A stretch of 64,000 nt of DNA, from NCBI GenBank assembly GCA_016199985.1, contig JACQFQ010000030.1:1-64000 (forward strand). The letters run 5' to 3'. The stretch comes from Verrucomicrobiota bacterium. GTDB taxonomy: Bacteria; Verrucomicrobiota; Verrucomicrobiia; Limisphaerales; UBA11320. The position numbers were made by a program, and so were the translations under genes. Of this stretch, positions 36,387 through 45,008 are shown piece by piece (positions within the stretch are counted from its first letter, which is position 1; each line of letters opens with the position of its first letter). Below the pieces are notes generated by a model, which saw only the letters and a program-made list of their open reading frames with translations, ran no database searches and was not told where the DNA came from.

Positions 36387-37057
36387 TCCGCGCCGGAACT
36401 TCCCTGTCGTGGGCAATTGCCTGGGCCGTCCTCCTCCTCGCGGAGCAGGGCTCGCCTTGGCTCCGCGGCGCTGATGCCTACCTTCCCAAGGTCGGGCCAT
36501 CCGCCGTCCGGCTGGCGCTTATCCCCCAAACCCCGCTGCCTTCCCTGGGGTTTCTGTCCGATCCCCGCCCACCCGCGAGGATTGTCGGCGAGGACTCCGA
36601 TGATTTCATCGGCCCGCGATTGCCGTTCAAGCCCCACGCCGTCCAGGCTTCCTCGCCGGCTCAGCGTCCGGATCCCGCGCCCTCGCTGCCGGAGGCGATC
36701 CAGGATGCGAACCCCGACGCCATTGTCCTGAGCTCCGAGCGCTCCGCGCCTGTCCGTCCGTCAGAGATCCACATCGCCGGCTCGTCCAATGGATCTCCCA
36801 TCACCGCGCAAATGATGTTGCGCTACTTCCATCCCTCCATCCCGGGGGAGGAACTGAACTTCAACAAAAGTGGCGGCGCCACGAACTCGTTGTCGGGATC
36901 CCCGCGCCGCAAGCCCGCGGGCGGGACCGAGACGGCCGTATGGCTTCCCATTCAGTTCGTTCCTCCCGAGCCCTTTTCGGCGGCGCGTCCCAGGAGCTCA
37001 TCCTCATATGAGGTGACTTCCCCTTCGACGCAGCCCGCCGCTCCATCCCAGCGATGA
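36281..37057 (+). CDS. Hypothetical proline-rich protein, start uncertain
   Basis: The frame runs from an ATG at 36281, but this would overlap the response-regulator gene by 106 bp. A non-ATG start near 36390, just before the hydrophobic run LSWAIAWAVLLLAEQG, is likelier and would give about 220 residues with a signal anchor. The rest is low-complexity and Pro/Ser-rich (PSAVRLALIPQTPLPSLGF). It ends 2 bp before the TPR gene. No recognised family; probably an envelope protein of the same operon. Confidence 0.45.
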   Translation: MSGMQELRGNQGLATGDELSGGHVSTRSEAAGRRLIRAGTSLSWAIAWAVLLLAEQGSPWLRGADAYLPKVGPSAVRLALIPQTPLPSLGFLSDPRPPARIVGEDSDDFIGPRLPFKPHAVQASSPAQRPDPAPSLPEAIQDANPDAIVLSSERSAPVRPSEIHIAGSSNGSPITAQMMLRYFHPSIPGEELNFNKSGGATNSLSGSPRRKPAGGTETAVWLPIQFVPPEPFSAARPRSSSSYEVTSPSTQPAAPSQR

Positions 37058-37058
37058 C

Positions 37059-38402
37059 ATGAAGCCGACAAAACGACTGTTCGCGCTGACCCTGGCGAGT
37101 TGCCTTGCTGTCATGACGACCCCCGCGAGGGGATCAAATGACGCGCCCCACGCCGGAGACGCGCCCTCCTCATCTTCCGCGCCCCGGCCCGCCTCGTCCG
37201 CCGAGTCGTCGCGCTCGTCGGCCCAGGACCTCATTCCTTCCTCCGGCTTCTTGACTCCCCTCTCGGCGGCGGCGGAGCCCAACTCCGTTCGGCAGCCCCT
37301 TGAGAAGGCGGAGAGATTTCGCGAGCAGTTGGAGGCGGGTCGGAAACGCCGTCAAATGCGGGATCTCGACGCGGCGCGCAACACGCTGATTCCTATTCTC
37401 GAGGGAGACGCCCCTGCCGACGTGCAGGAGGCCGCGCTCCTCGAGCTGGGGCTCATCGCCGAGGAACAGCGGGAATTCTCCCGGGCGCAGCAGATCTACA
37501 ATCAGTTCCTCAAGCGATTCGGCGAGTCGGACATCGGTCCCGAGGTGTTGCTCCGGCAGGGGCTGATGTATCGCGAAATGGGAGCGCCGACGCTCGCGAT
37601 GGCCAAGTTTTACGCGGTGGGCTCCACCGCCCTCAAGCTCAAGGAGGGGAACATCGCCCGTTATCGCCGGGTGGTCCTCCAGGCGCAGACGGAAATCGCG
37701 AACACCTATTACCTTCAGGGAAAGTACGAGGACGCGGTGGAGTTTCTCCAGCGGCTCATGAAGCAGGAGACCGTCGATCTCCATCGCTCGAAGATTCAGT
37801 ACAAGATTGTTCAGTGCCGCGACCGGCTCCGGCAAGACCACGAGATGGAGGCCGACGCGCGCGAATTCCTTCGCCTGTACAGCAACGCGCCCGAGTCGCC
37901 CGAGGTTCGCTTCCTTCTCGCGAACGCCCTGAAGCGGACAGGACGAAACCGCGATTCCCTTCAGGAGATCAGCCAGCTGTTGATCAGCCAGGAGGCCGTC
38001 GGAAAAACCAACGCGGCCGCCTGGGCCTACTGGCAGCAACGCGCCGGGAATGAAATAGGCAATCAGCTGTATCAGGAGGGCGATTACGTCAACGCGCTCA
38101 CGGTTTACGAAGGCTTGCTGCCGCTCGATCGCAGCCTGGATTGGCAGGGCCCTCTGCTGTATCAGGTCGGCCTCATCTACGAGAAGCTCGCGCAGCCGCC
38201 GAAAGCCAGTCTGGCGTACAGCAACCTCGTTCTTCTCGCCCAGGAGGCCGCCGCCCCGGTGTCCGCCGGTCTGCGCTCGCTCGTTGACATGGCCAAGTGG
38301 CGGCTGGACCAGGTTCAGTGGGAGTCGCGCGCTCAGCGCACCAACGCTTTTTTCGCGACCACCGTGCCTCCGGCCAAAACGACCCCCGCCAAACAACCAT
38401 GA
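37059..38402 (+). CDS. Exported TPR protein (YbgF/BamD-like organisation)
   Basis: 447 residues with a signal peptide (MKPTKRLFALTLASCLAVMT) and a Ser/Pro-rich linker, then tandem TPR pairs (AALLELGLIAEEQREFSRAQ, EDAVEFLQRLMKQETVDLHR, LFSNAP-like EFLRLYSNAPESPEVRFLLA). It lies between the proline-rich protein and a coiled-coil protein and overlaps the latter by 4 bp. Role unknown; protein scaffolding in the periplasm is likely. Confidence 0.7.
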   Translation: MKPTKRLFALTLASCLAVMTTPARGSNDAPHAGDAPSSSSAPRPASSAESSRSSAQDLIPSSGFLTPLSAAAEPNSVRQPLEKAERFREQLEAGRKRRQMRDLDAARNTLIPILEGDAPADVQEAALLELGLIAEEQREFSRAQQIYNQFLKRFGESDIGPEVLLRQGLMYREMGAPTLAMAKFYAVGSTALKLKEGNIARYRRVVLQAQTEIANTYYLQGKYEDAVEFLQRLMKQETVDLHRSKIQYKIVQCRDRLRQDHEMEADAREFLRLYSNAPESPEVRFLLANALKRTGRNRDSLQEISQLLISQEAVGKTNAAAWAYWQQRAGNEIGNQLYQEGDYVNALTVYEGLLPLDRSLDWQGPLLYQVGLIYEKLAQPPKASLAYSNLVLLAQEAAAPVSAGLRSLVDMAKWRLDQVQWESRAQRTNAFFATTVPPAKTTPAKQP

Positions 38403-38821
38403 CCTCGGCCCGCTCTTCGTCCTCCGAGCTGATCCAGGCGCTGCGCGAGCATCAGGAGCTCGCGCGTCAGATCCTCGACCTTGTCGAGGAGGAGACGCAG
38501 GCCCTGGGCGCGACGGACGCGCTTCCGGCCTCCACCACGGCCGCGAAGCAGCGGCTCCTGCCGCGCTTGAACGCTTCATTGCTTCAGCTGCGACAACACA
38601 GAATCGCTTGGCAGCGCCTCCCGCCCGAGGAGAAAGCCAGGACGCCCGAGATCTCCAGCGAGCTGCGCTCGACCCAGGAGCTGCTGATGAAGGCGATTCT
38701 CCGCGACCGCGAAAACGAGAGTCGCCTGCTCCGCGCGGGAAAAGTCCCCGCCCGACACCTCGCCAAGGTCCAGCCCTCCGCGACCTCCCACTTCGTCGCC
38801 CACCTCTACGCCAAACATTAG
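38399..38821 (+). CDS. Small helical protein, FlgN/coiled-coil-like
   Basis: 140 residues from the ATG at 38399, coupled to the TPR gene by ATGA overlap. Almost entirely predicted helical, with a heptad-rich start (SSELIQALREHQELARQILD). This resembles FlgN/FliT-like chaperones only in general character. No flagellar genes are near, so the name should not be transferred. It precedes an NtrC-family regulator by 220 bp. Confidence 0.55.
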   Translation: MTSARSSSSELIQALREHQELARQILDLVEEETQALGATDALPASTTAAKQRLLPRLNASLLQLRQHRIAWQRLPPEEKARTPEISSELRSTQELLMKAILRDRENESRLLRAGKVPARHLAKVQPSATSHFVAHLYAKH

Positions 38822-39041
38822 CGGACCCAGGGCCCGCTCCTGAAGCTTCCGCTCAAGTTTGGGCAAGAACTGCCGATGAGCTCATTGGCTGGGAGCGGGA
38901 TGTGCAGAAGCTGCCCAGACCGGGACGGCGATTCGCCGTGGATTTCTGCGACAGTTTGCCAAGGAGGTGAACAGGAACGATCGCGCAGGGAAGCGCCATG
39001 TTATTTGACGCGGGCCTCGGCCCCACTAATCCAGGTTCAAT

Positions 39042-40493
39042 ATGCCTATCGAAAAAGTTTTGCTGGTGGAAGACGACGCGGTGCTTCGAAAGAGCCTCGA
39101 GTCCCAGCTCAAGCAGGCGCGCTACGACGTTGCGGTCGCTCCCACCATCGCCGCCGCGCAGAGCGCCCTGGCGAACGACAGCTTCGATGTCGTCATCACT
39201 GACGTCCAGCTTCCCGACGGAGACGGCACTCAGTTTCTCCAGCTCTTCCAGAATCGGGCGTCCCGCCCCCTCGTTGTCATCATCTCCGGCCACGGCTCCG
39301 TCGAGGCGGCGATGGCGTGCATGAAACAAGGCGCGTTCGACTATCTCCTCAAGCCGTTCACTCCCGAGCAGCTCGAGGTGTCCTTGCGCCGCGCTTCCGA
39401 CTACAGCCAGTTGCTCAAGGTGAACCGCTTCCTGACCGAGGTGGAGCCCGACGATCTGCCCAGCGAGCTGATCGGAGACAGTCCCGCGATGCAGGAACTG
39501 CGCGGGCTGATCCGGCGCGTGGGTCCGACCGACGCCACGGTTCTCATCCAGGGCGAGAGCGGCACCGGCAAGGAATTGGTGGCGCGCGAGCTCTTCCGTC
39601 AGAGCTCCCGCCGCGGCGCCCCCTACATCCGCGTCAACTGCGCCGCCATCCCCGAGAATCTCATCGAGAGCGAGTTCTTCGGGCATGAGCGGGGCGCGTT
39701 CACCGGCGCCATCGGCCGTCGCGAAGGCCGCTTCGTTCTCGCCGATACCGGCACCATTCTTCTCGACGAGGTCAGCGAGGTGTCGCTGTCGATCCAGGCG
39801 AAGCTCCTCCGCGTTCTCCAGGAGAAGGAGCTCGAGCGCGTGGGCGGCAACAAGACCGTGTCGATTGATGTCCGCGTGATCGCCACCACCAATCGCAACC
39901 TGGAGGAGAGCATCGCCAAGAAGGAGTTTCGCGAGGATCTTTTCTTCCGCCTCAACGTGGTGCCGATGTATGTCGCCCCGCTGCGAGAGCGGGCTCAGGA
40001 CATCCCGCAGCTCGCCAAGGTGTTTGTGGATCGGGCCAGCCGGAAGCTCGGGACGCATGTGCCCCAGCTCGGCCCCGACTGCCAGGACGCCCTCCTCAGC
40101 CACACTTGGCCGGGAAACGTCCGCGAGCTCGACAATGTTCTTCAGCGCGCCGTGATTCTCTCCGGCGGCGCCGACACGCTCACGGCCGATCATCTCCGCC
40201 TCGGAAAACCCCGAGCCAGTTCCGTCGAGGCGCCGTCGGGCCCCGTTCTTCAGGAACGGTCGAAGGACTTCGTCTGGGCGCCGACGTCCGATCTTCCCAC
40301 GCTGGACCAGGTGGAAAAGGACCTCATCTTCGCCGCGCTCAAGAAGTGCCAGAACAACCGGACGCACGCCGCCAAGGTGATCGGCATCAGCCTGCGAACG
40401 CTGCGCAACAAGCTCAGCGAATACCGGAGCGCCGGCTACCGCGAGGCCATGCTGACCCGCGACCTCGACGACACCCTGACCGAAGCCGCCTAG
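39042..40493 (+). CDS. Sigma-54-dependent response regulator (NtrC family)
   Basis: 483 residues. The receiver (1-120) has acceptor Asp54 (VITDVQLPDGDG) and KPF. The AAA+ domain (about 150-390) has Walker A GESGTGKE, the sigma-54 contact loop GAFTGA and arginine-finger region PLRERAQDIPQLA. The C-terminus has a Fis-type HTH (AAKVIGISLRTLRNKLSEYR). It needs a sensor kinase, which is not in the window, and it would activate RpoN promoters. Confidence 0.93.
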   Translation: MPIEKVLLVEDDAVLRKSLESQLKQARYDVAVAPTIAAAQSALANDSFDVVITDVQLPDGDGTQFLQLFQNRASRPLVVIISGHGSVEAAMACMKQGAFDYLLKPFTPEQLEVSLRRASDYSQLLKVNRFLTEVEPDDLPSELIGDSPAMQELRGLIRRVGPTDATVLIQGESGTGKELVARELFRQSSRRGAPYIRVNCAAIPENLIESEFFGHERGAFTGAIGRREGRFVLADTGTILLDEVSEVSLSIQAKLLRVLQEKELERVGGNKTVSIDVRVIATTNRNLEESIAKKEFREDLFFRLNVVPMYVAPLRERAQDIPQLAKVFVDRASRKLGTHVPQLGPDCQDALLSHTWPGNVRELDNVLQRAVILSGGADTLTADHLRLGKPRASSVEAPSGPVLQERSKDFVWAPTSDLPTLDQVEKDLIFAALKKCQNNRTHAAKVIGISLRTLRNKLSEYRSAGYREAMLTRDLDDTLTEAA

Positions 40494-40759
40494 CAGGCCG
40501 TCGCATCGGGACTCCGCTGTCGCAAGACGTCCTGGTTTTGCCTTCGGGAGGCTTTTCGCGGATCCGCCACGGCCCGCTGGAACTCAACTCCCGGTTGTCG
40601 GAGTTGAGAGGACTCTTCCAATCAGAGCATCAGAAGTCTCCTCCCGCTCCCTTTCTTCTTCCTATTCTTGCTGACTCCACGGGCGCGTTTCCTGTATTCG
40701 AGGGGCGTGGCTTTGTGTCGCGTTCGCCCGAGCTTTGACGCAGGCCCTCATCGCCGACC

Positions 40760-42022
40760 ATGAGACATTCGCTCCCGCTGACCTGCCTCCTCATCGCCGC
40801 CGGGCTTGTGGCGACGCCGTCATCGATGTTGGCGTCCGACGCGCCCTTCCTGACCTCCGAGCTCCTCTTCCCGCTGGAGCACTGGCACAACCACGCTTCG
40901 TGCGTCGTCGAGGCGCCGAACGGCGACTTGCTTGTCTGCTGGTTCCACGGCTCCGGCGAGCGACAGGCGGACGATGTGGTGGTGGAGGGCGCGCGACTCC
41001 GTCACGGAGCAAAGGAATGGGGGCCGCGCGCCGTATGGGCGGACACTCCCGGCTATCCCGACACCAACTGCGCGATGTTCATCGATCCCCAGGGACGCCT
41101 CTGGCTCCTGTGGCCGACCATTCTCGCCAACGAATGGCATACCGCGCTGATGAAGTACAAGATATCGTCCGACTACCTCGCGAACCGCCCGCCTCGCTGG
41201 CAAAGCTCCGAAGTTCTGCACGTCACGCCGGGCGATTCCTTCGTTGAGGGCACGGACCGATTCGCCGAAGAATTTCGAGCGTCGATGAAGGCCTCCGCCT
41301 GGCCCGCGAAGGACCAGCAGGAGGCCGAGCGCTTCCTCTCCTACGTGAAGAACCAGGCGAGCGACAAGCTGAAGCGCCGGCTGGGCTGGATGACGCGCGC
41401 GCATCCGTGTGTGCTCGACGCTTCGCGGCTGATCGTTCCGCTCTACTCCGATGGCTTCTCGTTTTCCCTCATGGCGATCACGGACGACTGGGGCGCCACC
41501 TGGCACGCCAGCGCTCCGCTCTGCGGGGCTGGCAACATCCAGCCGAGCATTGCGAAGCGGAAGGACGGGTCGCTCTACACCCTGATGCGCGACAACGGAC
41601 CGCCGCCGCATCGCCTCATGCAGAGCGAATCGCGCGATCGCGGGGAGACCTGGAGTCGCGTCACCGACTCCGCCATTCCCAACCCGGGCTCCGGCGCCGA
41701 AGTCATTACCCTGCGAAACGGCGAATGGGCGCTCATCTGCAACGACACCGAGAAAGGCAGGCATCGGTTGGTCGTGATGATCTCGGACGATGAAGGCGTT
41801 TCGTGGCGATGGAAGCGCGCGTTGGACGAGGATGCTCCCGGCGAAGGCGCGGGCTCCTATCATTATCCCAGCTTGATCCAGGCGAAGGACGGGACGCTTC
41901 ACGCCTCATACAGCTATCATGTCAGCACGAAGGGGATTCCAGCGGCGAAGGACGGCACGGTCCCGCACAAGTCGATCAAGCACGCGCATTTCAACGAAGC
42001 CTGGGTGAAGGCTACGCGGTGA
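40760..42022 (+). CDS. Secreted sialidase-like (BNR-repeat) glycosidase
   Basis: 420 residues with a signal peptide (LPLTCLLIAAGLVATPSSML). The six-bladed propeller contains Asp-box-like elements (SRDRGETWSRV, SDDEGVSWRWKR, TDDWGATWHA) and FRIP-like N-terminal sequence is absent. It belongs with exo-alpha-sialidase/BNR-like proteins common in polysaccharide-degrading Verrucomicrobia. Substrate could be a sialic acid or another acidic sugar. Confidence 0.75.
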   Translation: MRHSLPLTCLLIAAGLVATPSSMLASDAPFLTSELLFPLEHWHNHASCVVEAPNGDLLVCWFHGSGERQADDVVVEGARLRHGAKEWGPRAVWADTPGYPDTNCAMFIDPQGRLWLLWPTILANEWHTALMKYKISSDYLANRPPRWQSSEVLHVTPGDSFVEGTDRFAEEFRASMKASAWPAKDQQEAERFLSYVKNQASDKLKRRLGWMTRAHPCVLDASRLIVPLYSDGFSFSLMAITDDWGATWHASAPLCGAGNIQPSIAKRKDGSLYTLMRDNGPPPHRLMQSESRDRGETWSRVTDSAIPNPGSGAEVITLRNGEWALICNDTEKGRHRLVVMISDDEGVSWRWKRALDEDAPGEGAGSYHYPSLIQAKDGTLHASYSYHVSTKGIPAAKDGTVPHKSIKHAHFNEAWVKATR

Positions 42023-42091
42023 ATTAATTGGGGGCTGGCGTTCCCCTAGGCGCTGGAGTTTGAGCAGGGTGGCGCGGCGTCCGGCCTGAGG

Positions 42092-43207
42092 TCAGGCAAA
42101 CTGTTTGGCGATCCAACCGAGTCCAAAGCCGACGGCGCCGCAGATGGGAATCGTCATCACCCATGCCCAGAGCATGCGCTCGGCGACGCTCCACTTGACA
42201 GCGTTCAACCGCTTCGTTGCGCCCACCCCCATGACAGCGCCCGCGATCACATGCGTGGTCGAGAGGGGAATGCCCGCTGAAGTGGCGGACTCCAGGATCA
42301 TCGCCGCCGTTGTCTGTGCGGCGAAGCCGTGCAGCGGCGTCAGCTTGACCATGTTCTTCCCGAGCGTTCTGATGATTCTCCACCCTCCTGTCGCCACGCC
42401 GCAGGCCATCGTGACCGCGCAGGTGATCTTCACCCACAAAGCGATGTCGAACTCAGGGGTTCTTAAGAATTCGAGCGAGGGAGGCAGTGCGTCGAAGTAG
42501 TTTCCTTTCGTGGTCGCGAGGAAGAGGGTCAGCGCGATGATGCCCATCGTCTTCTGGGCGTCATTCCGCCCGTGCTCGAAGGCCATCCACGAGGAGCTGA
42601 GGAGCTGCATAAGGCGGAAGCCCCGATTAACTTGCTGTGTCCTGACTCCTGGAATGCGGTTGAGAAGACCCATCAAGGCGAATAGAAGCCCGGTCACCAC
42701 GAAAGCAACCACGAGACCGCATAGCGGCGCGGCGAACATGGGCACGAGGACCTTCGGCAAAAGCCCTCCCGATTTGAAGAACGTCAGGAGCGATCCCCCA
42801 ATCCCTGTTCCCACCGCCGCCGCCGGCTTAAACCAGATAACGCCGCCAAACCCCCCGATGGTCGCCACGGCCGCGCCGCAAAGACCGCCCATGAGAGCGT
42901 GGCTGGAGCTGCTGGGGAGGCCGTAGTACCACGTGGTCAGATTCCAAAGAATCCCGCCGATCAGGGCGCAGAGGATGGTGGTCACATTGATGAGGCTCGC
43001 GTCCACCAATCCAACGCCGATGGTCTTCGCCACTGTGGTGCCTGTCAGCGCACCCACAAGGTCGAGCGCGGCCGCGAGGAGGATGGCCTGGGTCGGCGTG
43101 AGCGCCCGGGTTCCAATGCTCGTGGCGATCGCGTTCGCGCAATCGTGGAAGCCATTGATGAACTCAAAAACCAGCGCGATCAGGATGACAAGCAGGACCA
43201 GGGCCAT
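42092..43207 (-). CDS. pit: PiT-family inorganic phosphate transporter
   Basis: 371 residues with about ten hydrophobic segments. The duplicated PiT signatures are present: FEFINGFHDCANAIATSIGT (N-terminal) and LLSSSWMAFEHGRNDAQKTM (C-terminal). It imports phosphate, probably as a metal-phosphate complex, driven by protons. It is the third gene after two DUF47 genes and 3 bp from the nearer one, in the arrangement known from orfA-pit operons. Regulation by a PhoB-like protein is suggested by the array at 44479-44529. Confidence 0.92.
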   Translation of the reverse strand: MALVLLVILIALVFEFINGFHDCANAIATSIGTRALTPTQAILLAAALDLVGALTGTTVAKTIGVGLVDASLINVTTILCALIGGILWNLTTWYYGLPSSSSHALMGGLCGAAVATIGGFGGVIWFKPAAAVGTGIGGSLLTFFKSGGLLPKVLVPMFAAPLCGLVVAFVVTGLLFALMGLLNRIPGVRTQQVNRGFRLMQLLSSSWMAFEHGRNDAQKTMGIIALTLFLATTKGNYFDALPPSLEFLRTPEFDIALWVKITCAVTMACGVATGGWRIIRTLGKNMVKLTPLHGFAAQTTAAMILESATSAGIPLSTTHVIAGAVMGVGATKRLNAVKWSVAERMLWAWVMTIPICGAVGFGLGWIAKQFA

Positions 43208-43210
43208 GGT

Positions 43211-43840
43211 TCAATGTAATTTGATGACCAAACGCGCGATGACGCCGCTCGCGTCGCGGCAACGATCGACGACCTTCTCGTTCAGCTCGATCAGGTCCTT
43301 GATGATGATCGCCTCGAGCGAGGGGAATTCCGGGTGATAGAGATCGCCAATCAGGTCCAGAATGACATCGTCGGCTTCGCTCTCCAGCCGCTGGATGCGC
43401 GTGTCCAGCCGCTTGATTTCCGCAACGCCGGCGTCGCAGCGGAAGGCCTGCACCATCTCGAGCACGCTCCGCGTGGCTTCCTCAAGGAGTATCAGCTGAC
43501 GCGTGAAATCGAATCCCCTCGCCCGCTCCACGACGATCAAGTAGCGCTCCGCAAATTTTTCCACCGTCTTGGGAATCTTGTAGAGCGCCTGGGAGAGCTC
43601 CTCGATGTCCTCGCGTTCGAAAGATGTGACAATCGCGCGATTGAGGAGCTCGCCGATCTTGGATGTGATGTCCTTGTCATTTCGACGAGCGAGTTGGAAC
43701 ACCTCGAGATCGGAGACGTCGCACTTGTTCAGGAGAATGCCCTTCAGCGCCACCACGCTCCGGACGGCTTCGGTGGCGCTGGCCTCGAGGAGGGCGCAAA
43801 ACTCGTCGTCGCGCCCCATGACCTTCTGGAGTGAGAACAT
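43211..43840 (-). CDS. DUF47 (PhoU-related) protein, downstream paralogue
   Basis: 209 residues beginning MFSLQKVMGRDDEFCALLEA, all-helical and PhoU-like. Motif FEREDIEELSQALYKIPKTV with EKF and ERY is the family core. It has exactly the same length as the copy upstream and is 6 bp from it, so the pair is an evident tandem duplication with divergence. Members regulate or partner with Pit transporters. Confidence 0.88.
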   Translation of the reverse strand: MFSLQKVMGRDDEFCALLEASATEAVRSVVALKGILLNKCDVSDLEVFQLARRNDKDITSKIGELLNRAIVTSFEREDIEELSQALYKIPKTVEKFAERYLIVVERARGFDFTRQLILLEEATRSVLEMVQAFRCDAGVAEIKRLDTRIQRLESEADDVILDLIGDLYHPEFPSLEAIIIKDLIELNEKVVDRCRDASGVIARLVIKLH

Positions 43841-43846
43841 AACGGA

Positions 43847-44476
43847 TCAGGCGTGCTTGAGAACAATCTGGGTGACCATGGCCCCCGCTTCGCGGCATCT
43901 CGAGAGGATCTTCTCAAGCAGATCAAACAGATCCTTCATCGCCAGCACTTTGTTGGCGGGATGGGCATTGTTGTAGAGGTCCTTGTACAGGGAGAGCAGT
44001 AGCGCATCGGACTCCTTCTCGATCTGTTCGAGTGTGGCGTCCATCTCCTTGATTCTTCCGACAGTCGGAGGCCTCCGGAGCTGTTGGACCATGCTGGAGA
44101 CCTGTTGAGTTGACGAGTTGAGCAAATGCGCATGACGACTGAAGTCATGGTGCTTGGCCACATGGGCGCTGATCATTAACCGTTCGACGAACTTCTCAAC
44201 CGTCTTGGGGATTTTGTAGAGCACCGCGCTCAGCAGTTCGATGTCCTCACGTTCCAGCTGCGTTACGAACGCTCCCACCAGGGCTGTGTTGATTCGTTCG
44301 GTAATTCGCTTGTCCGCCTCCTTCGGGCCGTGGAATTCCTGGAGGCTGGGCAGCTTATCGGGGGAAGCGAGGACCTTATTGAGCGCCTGGACACTCCGTT
44401 CCGCCTCCCCCGCGCTGGCTTCCAGCAGGTCGTAGAACATGTCGTCTTTGCTCAGTAGCTTTTGCAGCGAGAACAT
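43847..44476 (-). CDS. DUF47 (PhoU-related) protein, upstream paralogue
   Basis: 209 residues beginning MFSLQKLLSKDDMFYDLLEA, with LEREDIELLSAVLYKIPKTV, the same core motif as the downstream copy. First gene of the DUF47-DUF47-pit unit. Its start codon is only 3 bp from a five-unit direct-repeat array, so the regulatory protein bound there would cover the translation start region. Confidence 0.88.
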   Translation of the reverse strand: MFSLQKLLSKDDMFYDLLEASAGEAERSVQALNKVLASPDKLPSLQEFHGPKEADKRITERINTALVGAFVTQLEREDIELLSAVLYKIPKTVEKFVERLMISAHVAKHHDFSRHAHLLNSSTQQVSSMVQQLRRPPTVGRIKEMDATLEQIEKESDALLLSLYKDLYNNAHPANKVLAMKDLFDLLEKILSRCREAGAMVTQIVLKHA

Positions 44477-44478
44477 AA

Positions 44479-44529
44479 GTTACGGTCACGTCACGAATAT
44501 GTTACGGATATGTGACAGCCGTGTTACAG
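44479..44529 (-). promoter_or_regulatory. Pho-box-like array of five direct repeats before the DUF47-pit operon
   Basis: Five 7-bp units at strict 11-bp spacing lie at 44479-44485, 44490-44496, 44501-44507, 44512-44518 and 44523-44529. Read on the operon strand they are CTGTAAC, CTGTCAC, CCGTAAC, TCGTGAC and CCGTAAC, each separated by 4 bp. The E. coli PhoB consensus is CTGTCAT repeated with the same 4-bp spacing. The array abuts the start codon, a position more typical of repression than activation. Confidence 0.65.
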
Positions 44530-45008
44530 AGGCGTCAGCCCAAATGCACGTTAAATGTTCGGTTTTATTGCGTGGCCGAGATGACGCAACGATTGGAATA
44601 GCAACCTAGTCCTTCGTAGGCGCTCACAGCCTTATCGATCCTCGCGCACGGAACGCTCAATCATCCCCGCATTGAGATGGTGGAAACGAAGGACCTGTCA
44701 GCACCGCTTCTTGAAACGAAGTTGAGGATGGGGAACAAACTGTTCCAAAGGGCGGTTGGTGCGTTTGGCCAGGATACGGCCGCGATCTGTTTCGGCTGGC
44801 TTCGCGTGGTGTTTGGCCATTGGCGTGCTTTGCTTGACGTCTGCATCACCGAGGCCGCCGAAGCTGCCCAAATGAGACCTCAAGGTGGAAGGCATGGGGT
44901 CTTGGTTGCCCTGCGTTGAGCCGAGCTCGGACCTGTGCCTCTCCAGTCCGAGCCCCCTTTGCGTTCGGTGCGTCGTTGCGGTGATATCTCCCCCCTTCGA
45001 TCGACGCG
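44530..45008. other. Intergenic region between phosphate operon and Sel1-protease
   Basis: No gene with recognisable family is found; a short plus-strand frame near 44677-44919 has no support. The segment at about 44969-44996 (TGCGTCGTTGCGGTGATATC then TCCCCCC) matches a repeat also found near 62,885. Confidence 0.45.

Noticed and set aside
35181-36500. Long minus-strand open frame opposite the response regulator
   Set aside because: It is the codon shadow of a clear REC-STAS gene in GC-rich DNA and has no family resemblance.
37170-38579. Long minus-strand open frame opposite the TPR gene
   Set aside because: Shadow of the TPR gene; composition Arg/Leu/Gly-rich with no signal peptide or domain.
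44677-44919. 80-residue plus-strand open frame between phosphate operon and Sel1 gene
   Set aside because: No family similarity and not coupled to any neighbour.
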